Positions 26,546 to 38,589 of a stretch of 64,000 nucleotides of DNA are shown piece after piece. The notes under the pieces were generated by a model. That model saw only the letters and a list, made by a program, of their open reading frames with translations. It ran no database searches and was not told the DNA's origin. Position 1 is the stretch's first letter. Each line of letters begins with the position of its first letter. The position numbers were made by a program, and so were the translations under genes. This DNA is from Streptococcus infantis (lineage in GTDB: Bacteria; Bacillota; Bacilli; Lactobacillales; Streptococcaceae): contig NZ_JYOV01000019.1 in the NCBI RefSeq assembly GCF_000963255.1, positions 116,948-180,947 on the forward strand, written 5' to 3'.

Positions 26546-27544
26546 TTATCTATCCAAATCAAGCAAGGGAATGCGGATATCCACTGCCAAACCTTGCTTG
26601 GGAGCTGTTAATAATTGTATAGTCCCAGCCATATCTTCCACTCGTTCTTTGATATTGCGTAAACCATAGCTTAATTCATCAACATCATCTAGCTGAAAAC
26701 CACGCCCATTGTCTGCGACCTTCAACTGTAATTCCGTTTCCGTTTGATAAAGGTAAACATCTAGACATGAAGCTTGCGCATGCCGAAGGGTATTACTAAT
26801 CAATTCTTGGACAATTCGGAAGACATGCTCCTCAATCTTTTTAGGTAATGAAGTTACCTGATATTTAAAGCTTACCTTCAGCTCACTTTTTTCTTCTAGC
26901 TCTTTGAGGAGTAGCTGAATCCCCTCCACCAAGCTTTTTTGTTCCAGTTCAATTGGTCGTAAATGCAAAAGAAGAATACGCAAGTCTCTTTGAGCTGTCT
27001 CTAAAATGGCAGTCACACTTTGGAGTTGTGTTTGCATCTTCTCTCTGTCTAATTTGGAAGCTTGTTGGCTGAGCCCCGATAAAATCATATGGGCAGCAAA
27101 AATTTCTTGGCTGACTGTATCATGCAAGTCACGTGCGATTCGCTTGCGTTCCTTTTCAACAATTTCTTCTTCTTTGACCAAGGCCTGATTGTCTGCTTTT
27201 TGAATAGCTTCTGTTAACAAACCGAGCTTTCCTGACAAGTTTCTAAAACTTGCGTCTAAGTCAGCATCTCCCAGACTTTCAATATCTTTACCAGCTAGGA
27301 GGCGTTTGAGATTTGCTTGGATTCTTCTTCTTGAAATTTCATCAACAATTGTCCAGAATAGGACTAATAAAAAAGCTAGAGCAAGACTAAACATCAGAGC
27401 TAGAAATAGGACTTTTTCTGTCTTTTCTAAATCTTGGAAGAGAGAAGTCCACTCTAAATCCAGAACCTTAAAAATGCTTCGAAATAGAAAAGCAACAAAG
27501 AGAAACGAGGTAAGACCGATTAAAATATAGGGTTGTTTTTTCAT
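26546..27544 (-). CDS. liaS: Sensor histidine kinase LiaS
   Basis: A 332-residue membrane kinase with two membrane segments (about 8-27 and 44-67) and almost no extracellular loop, the intramembrane-sensing type. A HAMP-like linker precedes the HisKA_3 motif RIARDLHDTVSQEIFAAH (His in DLHD), and the ATPase domain shows ELISNTLRHA (N box), ADNGRGF and SYGLRNIKERVE. It phosphorylates LiaR when the envelope is damaged. Its start overlaps the liaF stop by four bases. Confidence 0.92.
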   Translation of the reverse strand: MKKQPYILIGLTSFLFVAFLFRSIFKVLDLEWTSLFQDLEKTEKVLFLALMFSLALAFLLVLFWTIVDEISRRRIQANLKRLLAGKDIESLGDADLDASFRNLSGKLGLLTEAIQKADNQALVKEEEIVEKERKRIARDLHDTVSQEIFAAHMILSGLSQQASKLDREKMQTQLQSVTAILETAQRDLRILLLHLRPIELEQKSLVEGIQLLLKELEEKSELKVSFKYQVTSLPKKIEEHVFRIVQELISNTLRHAQASCLDVYLYQTETELQLKVADNGRGFQLDDVDELSYGLRNIKERVEDMAGTIQLLTAPKQGLAVDIRIPLLDLDR

Positions 27545-28239
27545 CCTCGCACCACCTCAACATCTCCAACCATAGTTGTCAAAAAAATCTTAACACTCTT
27601 AGGACTCTTGAGATAATCCTTGGTTTCTTGATGAAATTGCTCATTGCGCAAAGCTCGCTTAGGCTGGTCAAAGAAGGTTAAATCTCCATACAAAGAATTG
27701 ACACTTAGACTGACTTCTACATCCACTGGTACGATAATTCTAGTCGTGCCGACTAGTTTTCTCAAGATGATGACATTATCATGATTGCTCAAAATCACAT
27801 GTTCTAGATGAACGGTATCCTTCCCCATGAGACGAAAAAAGTTGATATCATCAAAGCGGCAAGTCTGGTAGCTTGAAAAGTGGTGAAGATTCCCAAACCA
27901 GCGATTTTTCTCCCTCTTTACTGTCACTACTTCTTCAAAAATCAGATTGGTATCTTCTCTTTCCTGGTTCATCATAGGATAAAGTAAGAACAGGCTGTAT
28001 ATCAAAGCCACAAAGATTGCCATAATAACAAAAGGATTGAGCATGATGATAAAGAAAAATAGGATGCTCACTGCCACTAATATGAGGTTATTTCCCTGTC
28101 TTCCAGTATAGTATCGAATCAGCAGTAAAAACAAGAGCAATATCAGCAGAAAACGGGAAAAATGCTCTGATACCATCATAATCAGAGCTCCTGTTAATAA
28201 ACAAGCTTCAATAAATAGAAAAATTTGAAATTTTCGCAT
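27541..28239 (-). CDS. liaF: LiaF, inhibitor of the LiaRS system
   Basis: A 232-residue membrane protein with N-terminal hydrophobic segments (about 5-21, 25-43, 52-85) and a cytoplasmic C-terminal domain with repeated beta structure (FDDINFFRLMGKDTVHLEHV, VPVDVEVSLSVNSLYGDLTF), as in LiaF/VraT. LiaF keeps LiaS inactive in unstressed cells. It is the first gene of liaF-liaS-liaR-alkD. An A-rich intergenic region upstream presumably holds the promoter, which I could not place with confidence. Confidence 0.88.
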   Translation of the reverse strand: MRKFQIFLFIEACLLTGALIMMVSEHFSRFLLILLLFLLLIRYYTGRQGNNLILVAVSILFFFIIMLNPFVIMAIFVALIYSLFLLYPMMNQEREDTNLIFEEVVTVKREKNRWFGNLHHFSSYQTCRFDDINFFRLMGKDTVHLEHVILSNHDNVIILRKLVGTTRIIVPVDVEVSLSVNSLYGDLTFFDQPKRALRNEQFHQETKDYLKSPKSVKIFLTTMVGDVEVVRG

Positions 28240-28308
28240 GTATCCGTCCTCTCTATTTTATTGTATCACAAAACCAAAAAGTCACATCAGTCTGAGGAAT
28301 GATAAAGA

Positions 28309-28330
28309 GATCGGGACCAAAATCCCGACC
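28309..28330 (-). terminator. Terminator of the mevalonate operon
   Basis: Stem GGTCGGGA / TCCCGATC (around 28311-28328) with loop TTTTGG and CTCTTT behind it on the minus strand, starting four bases after the fni stop. Confidence 0.8.
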
Positions 28331-28333
28331 TCC

Positions 28334-30312
<1,979 letters not shown>

Positions 30313-30326
<14 letters not shown>

Positions 30327-31266
30327 CTTGGCTCAAATCCTTTGTCTTTGAAACGATTAAACGATAGCGTTGACCTAAGAGTTCTGATAGATGTTCCAAG
30401 TCTTTTTCTAAACAAAGAACCTTTACATTAGGCCCCGCATCCATGGTGAAGTAACAAGATTCTCCTTGTTCTCTAAGCTGACGAACGAAATCCATAGCCT
30501 CATAACTCGCATCTGTCAGATAAGAGAACGGCGGATTTGCAGTTTTTGTCGTAGCATGCATTGCAAGAGCGTTCTTTTCTGTTAAAGCTCCAACCTTCTC
30601 AAAGTCGTTTTCCTTGAGGTAGACCAGCATATCCTTGTAGTCTTGTTCAGACTGACGAATCCAGTCCTCAAATGTTGTCGAAGTTTCCACACAGAGTTTC
30701 ATACCATCCCGACTAGAGATTGGTTTTTTCTGGTCTTCCAAGACCAACATGATCATAGCTAGCTTCAAGTCAGTTTCGACAGGATAGATTTCTCCACTAT
30801 CCTTGTCCCAAGCTGCTAAGGGGCCATAAAAACTACGAGATGAAGAACCCGATGCAAATTTAGCTTCTAAGGCCAACTCTTTACGATCTAATCCTAATTG
30901 GAAATAGGCATTACAGGCTTTGACCAGGGCAGATAAGCCACTGGAACTTGAAGAAAGACCTGCCGCTGTTGGCATATTGTTCTTGGTATCGATACGAACA
31001 AAACCTGCTCCTTCAGGACGGTAGCGGTCAATGATTTTACGCATCTTGATATGTTCAGCTTCATTTTGCAACTGACCATTTATGTAAAACTCATCTGCCC
31101 TAGCATCTGCTGGCAAAGGTGAAAGTGTCGTCTCCGTATACATATTTTCTAAAGTCAGAGAGATACTGCTAGTCGCGGGAACCATCTCTTTTTCTTTTTT
31201 CTTACCCCAATATTTGATAATAGCAATATTGGCATAGGAACGTACTGTTACAGGCTTTCGATCCAT
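30313..31266 (-). CDS. mvaD: Diphosphomevalonate decarboxylase
   Basis: A 317-residue GHMP-fold decarboxylase that makes isopentenyl diphosphate from mevalonate diphosphate and ATP. Motifs are SYANIAIIKYWGK (active-site Lys), VPATSSISLTL, PTAAGLSSSSSGLSALVKA (ATP loop), SRSFYGPL and the catalytic Asp in FTMDAGPNV. It overlaps mvaK1 by 19 bases upstream and mvaK2 by 14 bases downstream. Confidence 0.95.
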
Positions 31267-32126
31267 GTCTGAACAGCTCCTTTCTCTTCTAATCTTTCTG
31301 CGAGTTCTTGTGCTTGACTGACATTAGCAACCAAGGCAATGATACAGCCACCTAGACCACCACCACTCATCTTAGCACCTAGAGCACCATGTTCAATGGC
31401 AGTTTCAACCAAGGCATCTGCCTCAGGGCTACTAACTCCGATTTCCTTTAGATTTCCATGAGCTTTGGTTAGAATTTCTCCCAGCTTCACGGCATCTTTT
31501 GTTTTTATCGCTTCTTCTGCTTCTTGGGTCAACTCTCCTAGCGCATGCAAGAATGGTAAAGCATTCTTACCCTTGCTCTCAACAACTTGGATAGCTTCAC
31601 GAGTATGCCCATAGACTCCTGTATCAGCAATGACCAGATAAGCTGACAAATCCATAGCTAATTCTTCAAAACCAACATTCTTGATAAAACGGATAGGTTG
31701 GTCACTAAGACAGGTCTTGGCATCTAAACCACTAGGATTCATATGGGCAATCATTTCAGCTCGATTGACCAAAATTTCTAAAACATCATGTGGGAGTTCT
31801 GCTTGGTAATAATCAAATACTGCACGAATGGCCGCAATACTTATGGCTGCTGAAGAACCCATCCCACGTTTTTCAGGAATAGCCGAGTCAATTTGACAAC
31901 GAATGCAAGCATCCTGGATATTTAGATACTCGAGAGAAGCATAAACTGCCATGGACAAGGTATCCTCTTCAAAAAGACGCCATGGTGTCGCTGCTGGAAC
32001 CACCCGACAAGTCACCTCTACCTCTAAAAGAGGTAAAGAGATGGCTGGGTAGCCATAAACCACTGCATGCTCTCCTATTAAAATAATTTTACTATGTGCC
32101 TGACCGACACCAACTTCTTTTGTCAT
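31248..32126 (-). CDS. mvaK1: Mevalonate kinase
   Basis: A 292-residue GHMP kinase that phosphorylates mevalonate. Motifs are KIILIGEHAVVYGYPAISLP, the ATP loop RGMGSSAAISIAAIRA, PSGLDAKT and KMSGGGLGGCIIAL. In pneumococcus this enzyme is inhibited by the pathway intermediate diphosphomevalonate. First gene of the mevalonate operon; a perfect inverted repeat lies just before its ribosome site. Confidence 0.95.
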   Translation of the reverse strand: MTKEVGVGQAHSKIILIGEHAVVYGYPAISLPLLEVEVTCRVVPAATPWRLFEEDTLSMAVYASLEYLNIQDACIRCQIDSAIPEKRGMGSSAAISIAAIRAVFDYYQAELPHDVLEILVNRAEMIAHMNPSGLDAKTCLSDQPIRFIKNVGFEELAMDLSAYLVIADTGVYGHTREAIQVVESKGKNALPFLHALGELTQEAEEAIKTKDAVKLGEILTKAHGNLKEIGVSSPEADALVETAIEHGALGAKMSGGGLGGCIIALVANVSQAQELAERLEEKGAVQTWIESL

Positions 32127-32139
32127 TTAATCCTACTAT

Positions 32140-32156
32140 CAGATGAAAATCATCTG
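32140..32156 (-). repeat. Perfect inverted repeat in the mvaK1 leader
   Basis: CAGATGA-N3-TCATCTG, a 7-base perfect stem ending 14 bases before the mvaK1 start codon. It could be an operator or an RNA hairpin near the ribosome site; no regulator is known to me. Confidence 0.6.
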
Positions 32157-32210
32157 TTTCTAGATAAAATTTTAGAACTTTATTCCTTTCTATTTTATTA
32201 TATTTTCACA

Positions 32211-32242
32211 AAAAAAGCGATTGTTTCCTTTCACAATCGCTT
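32211..32242 (-). terminator. Terminator of the choline-binding protein gene
   Basis: Stem AAGCGATTGT / ACAATCGCTT with a 7-base loop and a T run on the minus strand, eight bases after the stop. Confidence 0.9.
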
Positions 32243-32249
32243 GTTTTCA

Positions 32250-33176
32250 TTATTGTACCCACTCACCATTGTAGTTGACGTAGTAGCCACCTACAGTGGT
32301 ATTCACAGCTAAGGCACCTGAACTATAAGCATAGTACCATTTACCATTAACTTGGAACCAACCTGTCACCATAGCTCCTGACGAACGGAGGTAATACCAA
32401 GTATTATCGACATAAATCCAGCCAGTTTTCATGTCACCGTTTTGAGCATCTAGGTAATACCAAGTTGAACCTTCTTGATACCAACCTGTCGCCATAGCAC
32501 CTGATGAACGGAGATAGTACCACTTGTTACCAAGATACTGCCAACCAGTTTGCATAATGCCAGTTGTTGGATCTAAATAGTACCAAGTGGAAGCATCTTG
32601 AATCCAACCAGAACTTTTCTCACCACCAAGATTCTTATTCCCAGAATTTCCTGTTTTTGCTAGGTAATACCAGTTAGATTGATCATAAAGCCAACCTGTC
32701 TTTAAAGAATGATCTTGATCAAAGTAGTAGTATGCTAATTTAAGAACTTCTGGACCTTCCCAGCCTTCACCATGTTTTTTCCCAACGGTTAAGGAATCTT
32801 TTAACTCTAATTGTTGCCAGCCAACAAATTCTTGTAGTACGCCATCTTGGTTAAAGTAATACCATTTTGACATTGGCATATATTCTAATCTGATACCATT
32901 TGGGTAAGGACCAATTGTACTACCTTTATCTGGCATGGGAATATACTGCCATCCAATAACCATTTCACCATTATAGTCAAAATAATAGTACTTACCATCA
33001 ATCACTCGCCAGTAGGTTTCTTTGAGTTCCCCCTTCTTGTAGTAGGTTCTACCATTTTCTTGAACAAATTTCCAGCCTTCAGAATCCGAATCATCCGCAA
33101 ATACTGTACTTGTTGCTAACAGACCAAAAAAGAATACTGCTAGTCCAACTTGCATCATTTTTTTCAAAAATTTCAT
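32250..33176 (-). CDS. Choline-binding surface protein
   Basis: A 308-residue secreted protein. The signal peptide (1-27, cleavage likely after VFA) is followed by choline-binding repeats almost to the end, with the pattern GWxxxxxxWYYLxxxGxMxTG; about ten copies, the first few irregular. The last repeats (NKWYYLRSSGAMATGW, NTWYYLRSSGAMVTGW) are most alike. It binds phosphocholine on teichoic acids and so needs a phosphocholine-decorated wall. No enzymatic domain is seen; it resembles CbpC/CbpJ-type proteins. The start is ATG 33176 with a GGAGGA site; a longer frame was rejected. Confidence 0.9.
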   Translation of the reverse strand: MKFLKKMMQVGLAVFFFGLLATSTVFADDSDSEGWKFVQENGRTYYKKGELKETYWRVIDGKYYYFDYNGEMVIGWQYIPMPDKGSTIGPYPNGIRLEYMPMSKWYYFNQDGVLQEFVGWQQLELKDSLTVGKKHGEGWEGPEVLKLAYYYFDQDHSLKTGWLYDQSNWYYLAKTGNSGNKNLGGEKSSGWIQDASTWYYLDPTTGIMQTGWQYLGNKWYYLRSSGAMATGWYQEGSTWYYLDAQNGDMKTGWIYVDNTWYYLRSSGAMVTGWFQVNGKWYYAYSSGALAVNTTVGGYYVNYNGEWVQ

Positions 33177-33240
33177 TCTTGTTTCCTCCAAAATGATTGT
33201 AGCAAAAATCAAATCATATGTCAACATTTCAACGACTTCA

Positions 33241-33270
33241 AAAAAAGCAGTTACAAAACTGCAACTGCTT
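33241..33270 (-). terminator. Terminator of ritR
   Basis: Stem AGCAGTT / AACTGCT (33246-33269) with T run TTTTTTT on the minus strand, right after the ritR stop. Confidence 0.85.
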
Positions 33271-33272
33271 TT

Positions 33273-33962
33273 CTATTCTTGCATGGTGTAACCAACACCA
33301 CGCACGGTTTTAATGTAGCTCTTTTGACCTTTCACGTCAAGTTTGCTACGTAGATAACGGATATAAACGTCCACAATATTGGTTTCGGTCGCACTTTCAT
33401 ACTTCCAGACACTCTCTATCAATTGTTCACGAGTTAAGACTTTTTTACTACCCATGAGTGTAGCTAAGAGGTCATATTCACGACGTGTCAGAGCAATCAT
33501 CTCCTCGCCACGATAGACGGTATGATGTTCAACATCCATACGCAGATTGCGATAAGCTGTCGGAACTTTCATCTGACTACAGTGTTGATCGATGAAATCT
33601 CGACCTCGGAAGATAGCTGAAATACGACTGACCAAATCATCAATAATGATTGGTTTATAGATGTATGAAACAGCGAAACGCTGGATTGTTTCAAGTTGGT
33701 CTTGCAATTCTTCTCGATGGTCCAAGACCATGATAACCGCAGCTGGCTTGGTTCGACTCAACTTATCTGCAAAATCCTGGGCTGTCATATCCCCTAGATG
33801 AGCATTCAGTAAAATCAAGTCATAGTCTGTCTGAAGAGCCATGGAGAGGGCTTTTTGTCCCTCTTCTACCTGATCAACTCGGTATTGCTCTTTTTGGAGT
33901 TCCAGACTTAAAAAATGAGCTAGATTTCTTTCTTTCTCAAGTAATAAAATCCGTTTCCCCAT
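33273..33962 (-). CDS. ritR: Orphan response regulator RitR
   Basis: A 229-residue OmpR-like regulator without an adjacent kinase. The receiver carries Asn53 (LILLNAHLG) in place of the phospho-acceptor Asp, and Cys128 lies in the linker (IDQHCSQM). Both are hallmarks of pneumococcal RitR, which represses iron uptake and is controlled by oxidation of Cys128, not by phosphorylation. The winged-helix domain is intact (LTRREYDLLATLM, ETNIVDVYIRYLRSKL). It lies 11 bases behind gnd and is probably co-transcribed with it. Confidence 0.95.
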   Translation of the reverse strand: MGKRILLLEKERNLAHFLSLELQKEQYRVDQVEEGQKALSMALQTDYDLILLNAHLGDMTAQDFADKLSRTKPAAVIMVLDHREELQDQLETIQRFAVSYIYKPIIIDDLVSRISAIFRGRDFIDQHCSQMKVPTAYRNLRMDVEHHTVYRGEEMIALTRREYDLLATLMGSKKVLTREQLIESVWKYESATETNIVDVYIRYLRSKLDVKGQKSYIKTVRGVGYTMQE

Positions 33963-33973
33963 GGCTGACCTAC

Positions 33974-35398
33974 TTATTTTTCGTCATACCAAGAGTAGTG
34001 GAATGTTCCTTCTTTATCCTTACGTTGGTAAGTGTGGGCACCAAAGTAGTCACGTTGTGCTTGGATCAAGTTCGCTGGAAGATCAGCTGAACGGTAGCTA
34101 TCAAAGTAAGTAATGGCTGCTGAGAATGTTGGTACTGGTACACCTGCTTGTACAGCAAGAGCTACGATATCACGAACTGATTGTTGGTACTTAGCAGTTA
34201 CGTCCAAGAAGTACTCATCCAAAAGAAGGTTAGCAAGATCTGCATCACGGTTGTAAGCATCTGTAATCTTTTGCAAGAAACGAGAACGGATGATACATCC
34301 ATCACGCCAGATAGAAGCGATATCTGCAAATGGCAAGTTCCAATTATTTTCTTTAGAAGCTACACGCAATTGCGCAAAACCTTGTGCGTATGAGATGATT
34401 TTTGAGAAGTAAAGGGCTTGACGGATTTTTTCAATCAATTCAGCCTTGTCGCCTTCAAATTTGAAAGCAGCTGGTTTAGGAAGCACCTTGCTGGCATGAA
34501 CACGTTCTTCTTTGTAAGTAGAGATGTAACGGGCAAATACTGACTCAGTGATAAGTGACAATGGTACACCAAGATCAAGAGCTGATTGGCTAGTCCATTT
34601 ACCAGTTCCTTTGTTTCCTGCAGCATCCAAGATATAGTCTACGATTGGTCCGTCTTGACCTTCGTCGTCTTTGCGCCCAAGGATATCAGCTGTGATTTCA
34701 ATCAAGTAGCTGTCCAATTCACCCTTGTTCCACTCAGTAAAGATTTCAGCCATGTCTTCTGCAGAAAGGCCAAGCAAGTGTTGCATAAGATCGTAGCTTT
34801 CTGCGATCAATTGCATATCACCGTACTCGATACCATTGTGGACCATTTTTACATAGTGACCAGCTCCATCAGGACCGATGTAAGTTACACATGGTTTACC
34901 ATCTTCTGGAGCTTTAGCAGAGATTTCTTCAAGAACATCTGCTACCAAGTCATAAGCTTCTTTTTGTCCACCAGGCATGATAGAGGGACCTTCAAGGGCA
35001 CCCTTTTCACCACCAGAAACACCTGTACCGATAAAGTTGATACCTGAGTTAGCCAACTCTTCATTACGACGAATAGTATCTTTGTAGAAAGTATTCCCTC
35101 CATCGATCAAGATATCACCTTTATCCAAGTGTGGAAGAAGGGCTTGAATGGTCGCATCTGTACCAGGTCCTGCTTGAACCATAAGCATGATACGACGTGG
35201 TTTTTCAATTGAATTTACGAAGCTTTCGATATCATAGCTTGGCACGAAGTTTTTATCAGGATGGCAAGCAATCACATCTTCAGTTTTTTCTTTACTACGG
35301 TTATAAATAGCAACTGTATAACCACGAGATTCAATATTAAGGGCAAGGTTACGACCCATTACGGCCATACCAACAACACCAAAGTTAGCTTTTGTCAT
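33974..35398 (-). CDS. gnd: 6-phosphogluconate dehydrogenase
   Basis: A 474-residue decarboxylating 6-phosphogluconate dehydrogenase. Rossmann motif [16 protein letters not shown] opens the protein; [19 protein letters not shown] and [20 protein letters not shown] carry substrate and catalytic residues (Lys and Asn). It makes ribulose 5-phosphate and NADPH in the cytosol. Upstream of ritR and probably in one transcript with it, linking NADPH supply to oxidative control. Confidence 0.97.
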   Translation of the reverse strand: MTKANFGVVGMAVMGRNLALNIESRGYTVAIYNRSKEKTEDVIACHPDKNFVPSYDIESFVNSIEKPRRIMLMVQAGPGTDATIQALLPHLDKGDILIDGGNTFYKDTIRRNEELANSGINFIGTGVSGGEKGALEGPSIMPGGQKEAYDLVADVLEEISAKAPEDGKPCVTYIGPDGAGHYVKMVHNGIEYGDMQLIAESYDLMQHLLGLSAEDMAEIFTEWNKGELDSYLIEITADILGRKDDEGQDGPIVDYILDAAGNKGTGKWTSQSALDLGVPLSLITESVFARYISTYKEERVHASKVLPKPAAFKFEGDKAELIEKIRQALYFSKIISYAQGFAQLRVASKENNWNLPFADIASIWRDGCIIRSRFLQKITDAYNRDADLANLLLDEYFLDVTAKYQQSVRDIVALAVQAGVPVPTFSAAITYFDSYRSADLPANLIQAQRDYFGAHTYQRKDKEGTFHYSWYDEK

Positions 35399-35474
35399 GT
35401 GACACTCCTCTTGTTTAATATGTTTTATTTTATCATGTTTATCTGTGAAAAGAAAGAATTTTGTAACAATTTGA

Positions 35475-36938
35475 CTAGTAGTCTAAATCATCCGCATGTC
35501 CAGAACCATTCCCTACAAAGTAACCTGTCTTACAATTAAGGGTAAAGAGATAGGTACCATCTGGTTTATAAAGATTATAGTAGCCATTACCATTAACAAT
35601 ATTCACAGGTTCTAAAATGTATTGGTTACCTGTAATGTAGCCACGCGCACGCGAAGTCTCAAGAATGCGTTCAAGGACACCATCAGCGAATGTCCAAGCA
35701 GGATTACTACTATCACTTACAGCGGCTTGATTGTACGGTACTCGACTGACACTTCTTTGTAGGTTCACACCATTGCTTGCTAGTCCACTATTTAGGATAT
35801 TATTTGCTGAGGCTGTTTCACCCGCTGAAGTTGATGCATTAGCAGAACTGCTAGCATTGCTTTCAGTTGCTGAGCTTGACTCTGTTTGGCTTGATGAACT
35901 TGACTGACTACTGCTTGAGCTTGTAGAACTTGAAAGTTGACTCTTACCGAGACTAATAGCCTTATCTAGCAGTTTATCAATTTCAGTATTCCCAGTCTTA
36001 ACTTCGGTAAATTTAGCATCTGCCTTTACTTTAGCATTTGTATCTAGAACACCATCTGTAATAGCTGGCGTTTCAAATTGAGCATTAACGTCTTGAACTG
36101 CCTTGATTTGTGTTTCAAGACTATCGTATTTTGATTTAGCAAGAGTATGCTCTCTAGCTCCCTCAAGTTTATCTAAAAGTTCTTTGAGTTGATTCAGTTG
36201 ACTAAACTGACTATTTTTTAGGGCAGTTTTATTCTCGTCAGTATAAAAAGTGTCATAGAGACTGTTAAATTGATCGAGAATTGCTTGATTACTTACCAAA
36301 CCTGCATCAGATGACTGAGACTGAATTTCTTGGGAAGAACGCGTAATTTGACGATAAACGTAGTAGCTACCCCCAATAATCAAGACAATAATCGCTAAAA
36401 GAGCTGACAAGATGACCCACAGTTTTTTGCGTCGTGGCTCATCATCTTCTTGAAGAGAGCGAGCTAGAATTGGGGTTTCTTCTTGTAAAGTTTCCTCATT
36501 TTCTACCTGTTCTGATTCAAATACTTCCTCTACAAAATTTTTATCCATAACTAAAGTTTCTTCTAGTGGCGAAAGGAGAACTTCTTCAGTTGCTACTCCC
36601 TCTTCTTCAGCAAACTTTTCTGATTCAGAGACTTCTTCTACTGGTTTCACCTCTTCTTCAATCGTTTCTTTAGCATCTTGGATCAAATCATCTAGGCTCT
36701 GAAGTTCCTCTTCCTTCGCCTGAATGTTTGTAAATTTATCAGCTTCGATTTCTTCACGGTGTTGTTTAATGTATTTGTCCAAAATCGTATCATCAGGAGT
36801 TACTCCTGCTTCGATTTCTTCATTTTTTCGAATAACTTGTCCAACTGTTAGATCCTTAGCTTCCTCAAAGTCAAACTGAGGTTCCTGAGATGTTTTCTCA
36901 GGTTCTAACAATTCTTCTTTTTTATCCTTCTGATCCAT
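35475..36938 (-). CDS. mapZ: Mid-cell-anchored protein Z
   Basis: A 487-residue bitopic protein. The cytoplasmic N-terminus (1-170) is very acidic, one membrane segment spans about 173-196 ([16 protein letters not shown]), and the outer part has a helical domain (about 205-335), a Ser-rich linker (about 337-378) and a C-terminal domain ending in [18 protein letters not shown]. This is the layout of MapZ/LocZ, which marks the division site and is phosphorylated by StkP. Its gene sits 12 bases downstream of the RNA methyltransferase gene. Confidence 0.93.
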   Translation of the reverse strand: MDQKDKKEELLEPEKTSQEPQFDFEEAKDLTVGQVIRKNEEIEAGVTPDDTILDKYIKQHREEIEADKFTNIQAKEEELQSLDDLIQDAKETIEEEVKPVEEVSESEKFAEEEGVATEEVLLSPLEETLVMDKNFVEEVFESEQVENEETLQEETPILARSLQEDDEPRRKKLWVILSALLAIIVLIIGGSYYVYRQITRSSQEIQSQSSDAGLVSNQAILDQFNSLYDTFYTDENKTALKNSQFSQLNQLKELLDKLEGAREHTLAKSKYDSLETQIKAVQDVNAQFETPAITDGVLDTNAKVKADAKFTEVKTGNTEIDKLLDKAISLGKSQLSSSTSSSSSQSSSSSQTESSSATESNASSSANASTSAGETASANNILNSGLASNGVNLQRSVSRVPYNQAAVSDSSNPAWTFADGVLERILETSRARGYITGNQYILEPVNIVNGNGYYNLYKPDGTYLFTLNCKTGYFVGNGSGHADDLDY

Positions 36939-36950
36939 GGCAGCTCCTTT

Positions 36951-38108
36951 CTAATCTGTTAAATTTCTTTTGACACGTTGACCAAAATATTGATACAAAT
37001 CAACTTTCAAAGTACCATTATAGAGTTTTCGTTTTTTATCTGCCTGACTACCATACTTACTTTCAAAGGCTTCATCACTTGTCAGAATAAACTTACTCCA
37101 AGTCTTAAGAGGCTCAAAAACCTCACCCATTTCAGCATAAAGTTTAGTTACTCCTGCATCATCTGATAGACGTTCCCCATAAGGTGGGTTAGAAATAATA
37201 ACTCCATTAATCTTATCCGTACGCAAATCCTGTACGCGCATCTGTTTAAAGAGAATATCTCCAGATACTCCTGCTGCCTGGGCATTGGCCTTGGCAATTT
37301 CTACCATACGACCATCGATATCACAACCCATAATATCCAGTTCAATCTCTCGATCTATCTGCTTACTTGCCTCAGTTCTGACTTCTTGAATCAAGCGGTC
37401 ACTAACCCAGTTCCACTCTTCAAAGGCAAATGAACGACGCAAACCTGGTGCCATCTTGCGCGCAATCATAGCCGCCTCAATACAGAAGGTTCCCGAACCA
37501 CAGGTTGGATCAATCAAAGGCTTATCAGGGTACCAGTTTGACAGTTGCAAAATCGCAGCTGCCATATTCTCCTTGATTGGAGCACCACCTTTTTCAGTAC
37601 GATAACCACGTTTAAAGAGACTTGAGCCAGTTGTATCAATCATAACAGTCGCTATGTCTTTCAAAATAGAAACTTCAATCTTGAACTCTGGACCATTCTC
37701 CATCAGGGGAACACCTTCTGGTCGTGCATAGTGTTTTTGTAGTTTCTTAACAACTGCCTTTTTAGAAATTGCCTGCACACTTGGCTCATTGTGTAATTTT
37801 GACTTAACACACTTAGCCTTGGCAATTGGGAAACGTGCTCCAAGTGGGAGATAGTTCTCCCAATCTAGAGCAAAAACTCCTTGGAAGAGTTCTTCAAATG
37901 TTTTTGCAGGAAAAGTTCCCACAACGATTTTGATTCTATCCGCAGCTCTTAGCCACAGGTTGGTTTGGATAATCGCTTTAACATCACCTTGAAAACGAAC
38001 ACGCCCATTTTCAACTTGACAATCATAACCCAAATCTCTCACTTCACGCCCAACTACAGCTTCCAAACCCGCAGCAACAGTCGCAATTAAATTAAATGTT
38101 GTTTTCAT
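36951..38108 (-). CDS. RlmL-like RNA guanine N2-methyltransferase
   Basis: A 385-residue protein with an N-terminal ferredoxin-like/THUMP region and a Rossmann methyltransferase domain. SAM-binding motif DPTCGSGTFCIEAAM and catalytic motif SNPPYGER are clear. It corresponds to the methyltransferase half of RlmL, which modifies a guanine in 23S rRNA; the precise target here is inferred. Downstream of rnpB and its terminator, upstream of mapZ. Confidence 0.9.
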   Translation of the reverse strand: MKTTFNLIATVAAGLEAVVGREVRDLGYDCQVENGRVRFQGDVKAIIQTNLWLRAADRIKIVVGTFPAKTFEELFQGVFALDWENYLPLGARFPIAKAKCVKSKLHNEPSVQAISKKAVVKKLQKHYARPEGVPLMENGPEFKIEVSILKDIATVMIDTTGSSLFKRGYRTEKGGAPIKENMAAAILQLSNWYPDKPLIDPTCGSGTFCIEAAMIARKMAPGLRRSFAFEEWNWVSDRLIQEVRTEASKQIDREIELDIMGCDIDGRMVEIAKANAQAAGVSGDILFKQMRVQDLRTDKINGVIISNPPYGERLSDDAGVTKLYAEMGEVFEPLKTWSKFILTSDEAFESKYGSQADKKRKLYNGTLKVDLYQYFGQRVKRNLTD

Positions 38109-38141
38109 TTCAGTCTTTTATAGACCTTTCTTTATTCACTT

Positions 38142-38172
38142 TAAAAAATGAGGTTGAGAAATATATCTCAGC
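38142..38172 (-). terminator. Terminator behind rnpB
   Basis: Stem GGGGCTGAGA / TCTCAACCTC (one mismatch, one G-U) and T run TTTTTT on the minus strand. Confidence 0.75.
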
Positions 38173-38185
38173 CCCAACCTATATG

Positions 38186-38573
38186 CAATTTTCTATAAGC
38201 CATGTTTTGTTCCAGAAGTGACTAGGACCACTTCCTTCGATAATCATCTGTCTACCACTAGCAGCTCTAGCTGCTAGCAGTCAGAGTACTACGTTCGTTT
38301 CCGCGCACTCCATGCCCCGACCAAAATTTGGGTTGCTAGCTTGAGGGGTTTACCGCGTTCCACTCTCTCTGTTTCCAGAGAGACTCCGTCACTGTGGCAC
38401 TTTCAAGTCTACTCTGACATATCCTAAGACTTAGCCATTTCAACTGCCGTAACGATTTCTCGTCCCTAGGCTTATGGTTTCGCCTAGCACAAACACTACA
38501 GGCATCACAGCCTGTGCTAGCATGGACTTTCCTCATGAAAAGAAACTCTCTTCACGCGATTATCCAAAAATTG
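38186..38573 (-). ncRNA. rnpB: RNase P RNA, type B
   Basis: The minus strand carries the conserved RNase P core: GAGGAAAGTCCATGC near the 5' end, GGCAGTTGAAATGGCTAAG, a middle GTAAACCCCTCAAG, and GTGGTAGACAGATGATTATC near the 3' end. The termini pair (GCAATTTTTGGAT with ATAGAAAATTGC). The type B fold of Firmicutes is implied by context. It forms the catalytic RNA that trims tRNA 5' leaders. Ends are approximate within about ten bases. gpsB lies just upstream. Confidence 0.95.
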
Positions 38574-38589
38574 CACAACAGAAGTATTC

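Noticed and set aside
32250..33176. Repeats read as a possible CRISPR or tandem-repeat array
   Set aside because: The periodicity is that of choline-binding repeats in protein sequence, about 20 codons, with no spacers.
38336..38536. Open frame on the minus strand inside the rnpB region
   Set aside because: It lies fully within RNase P RNA, whose conserved core explains the sequence; no ribosome site.
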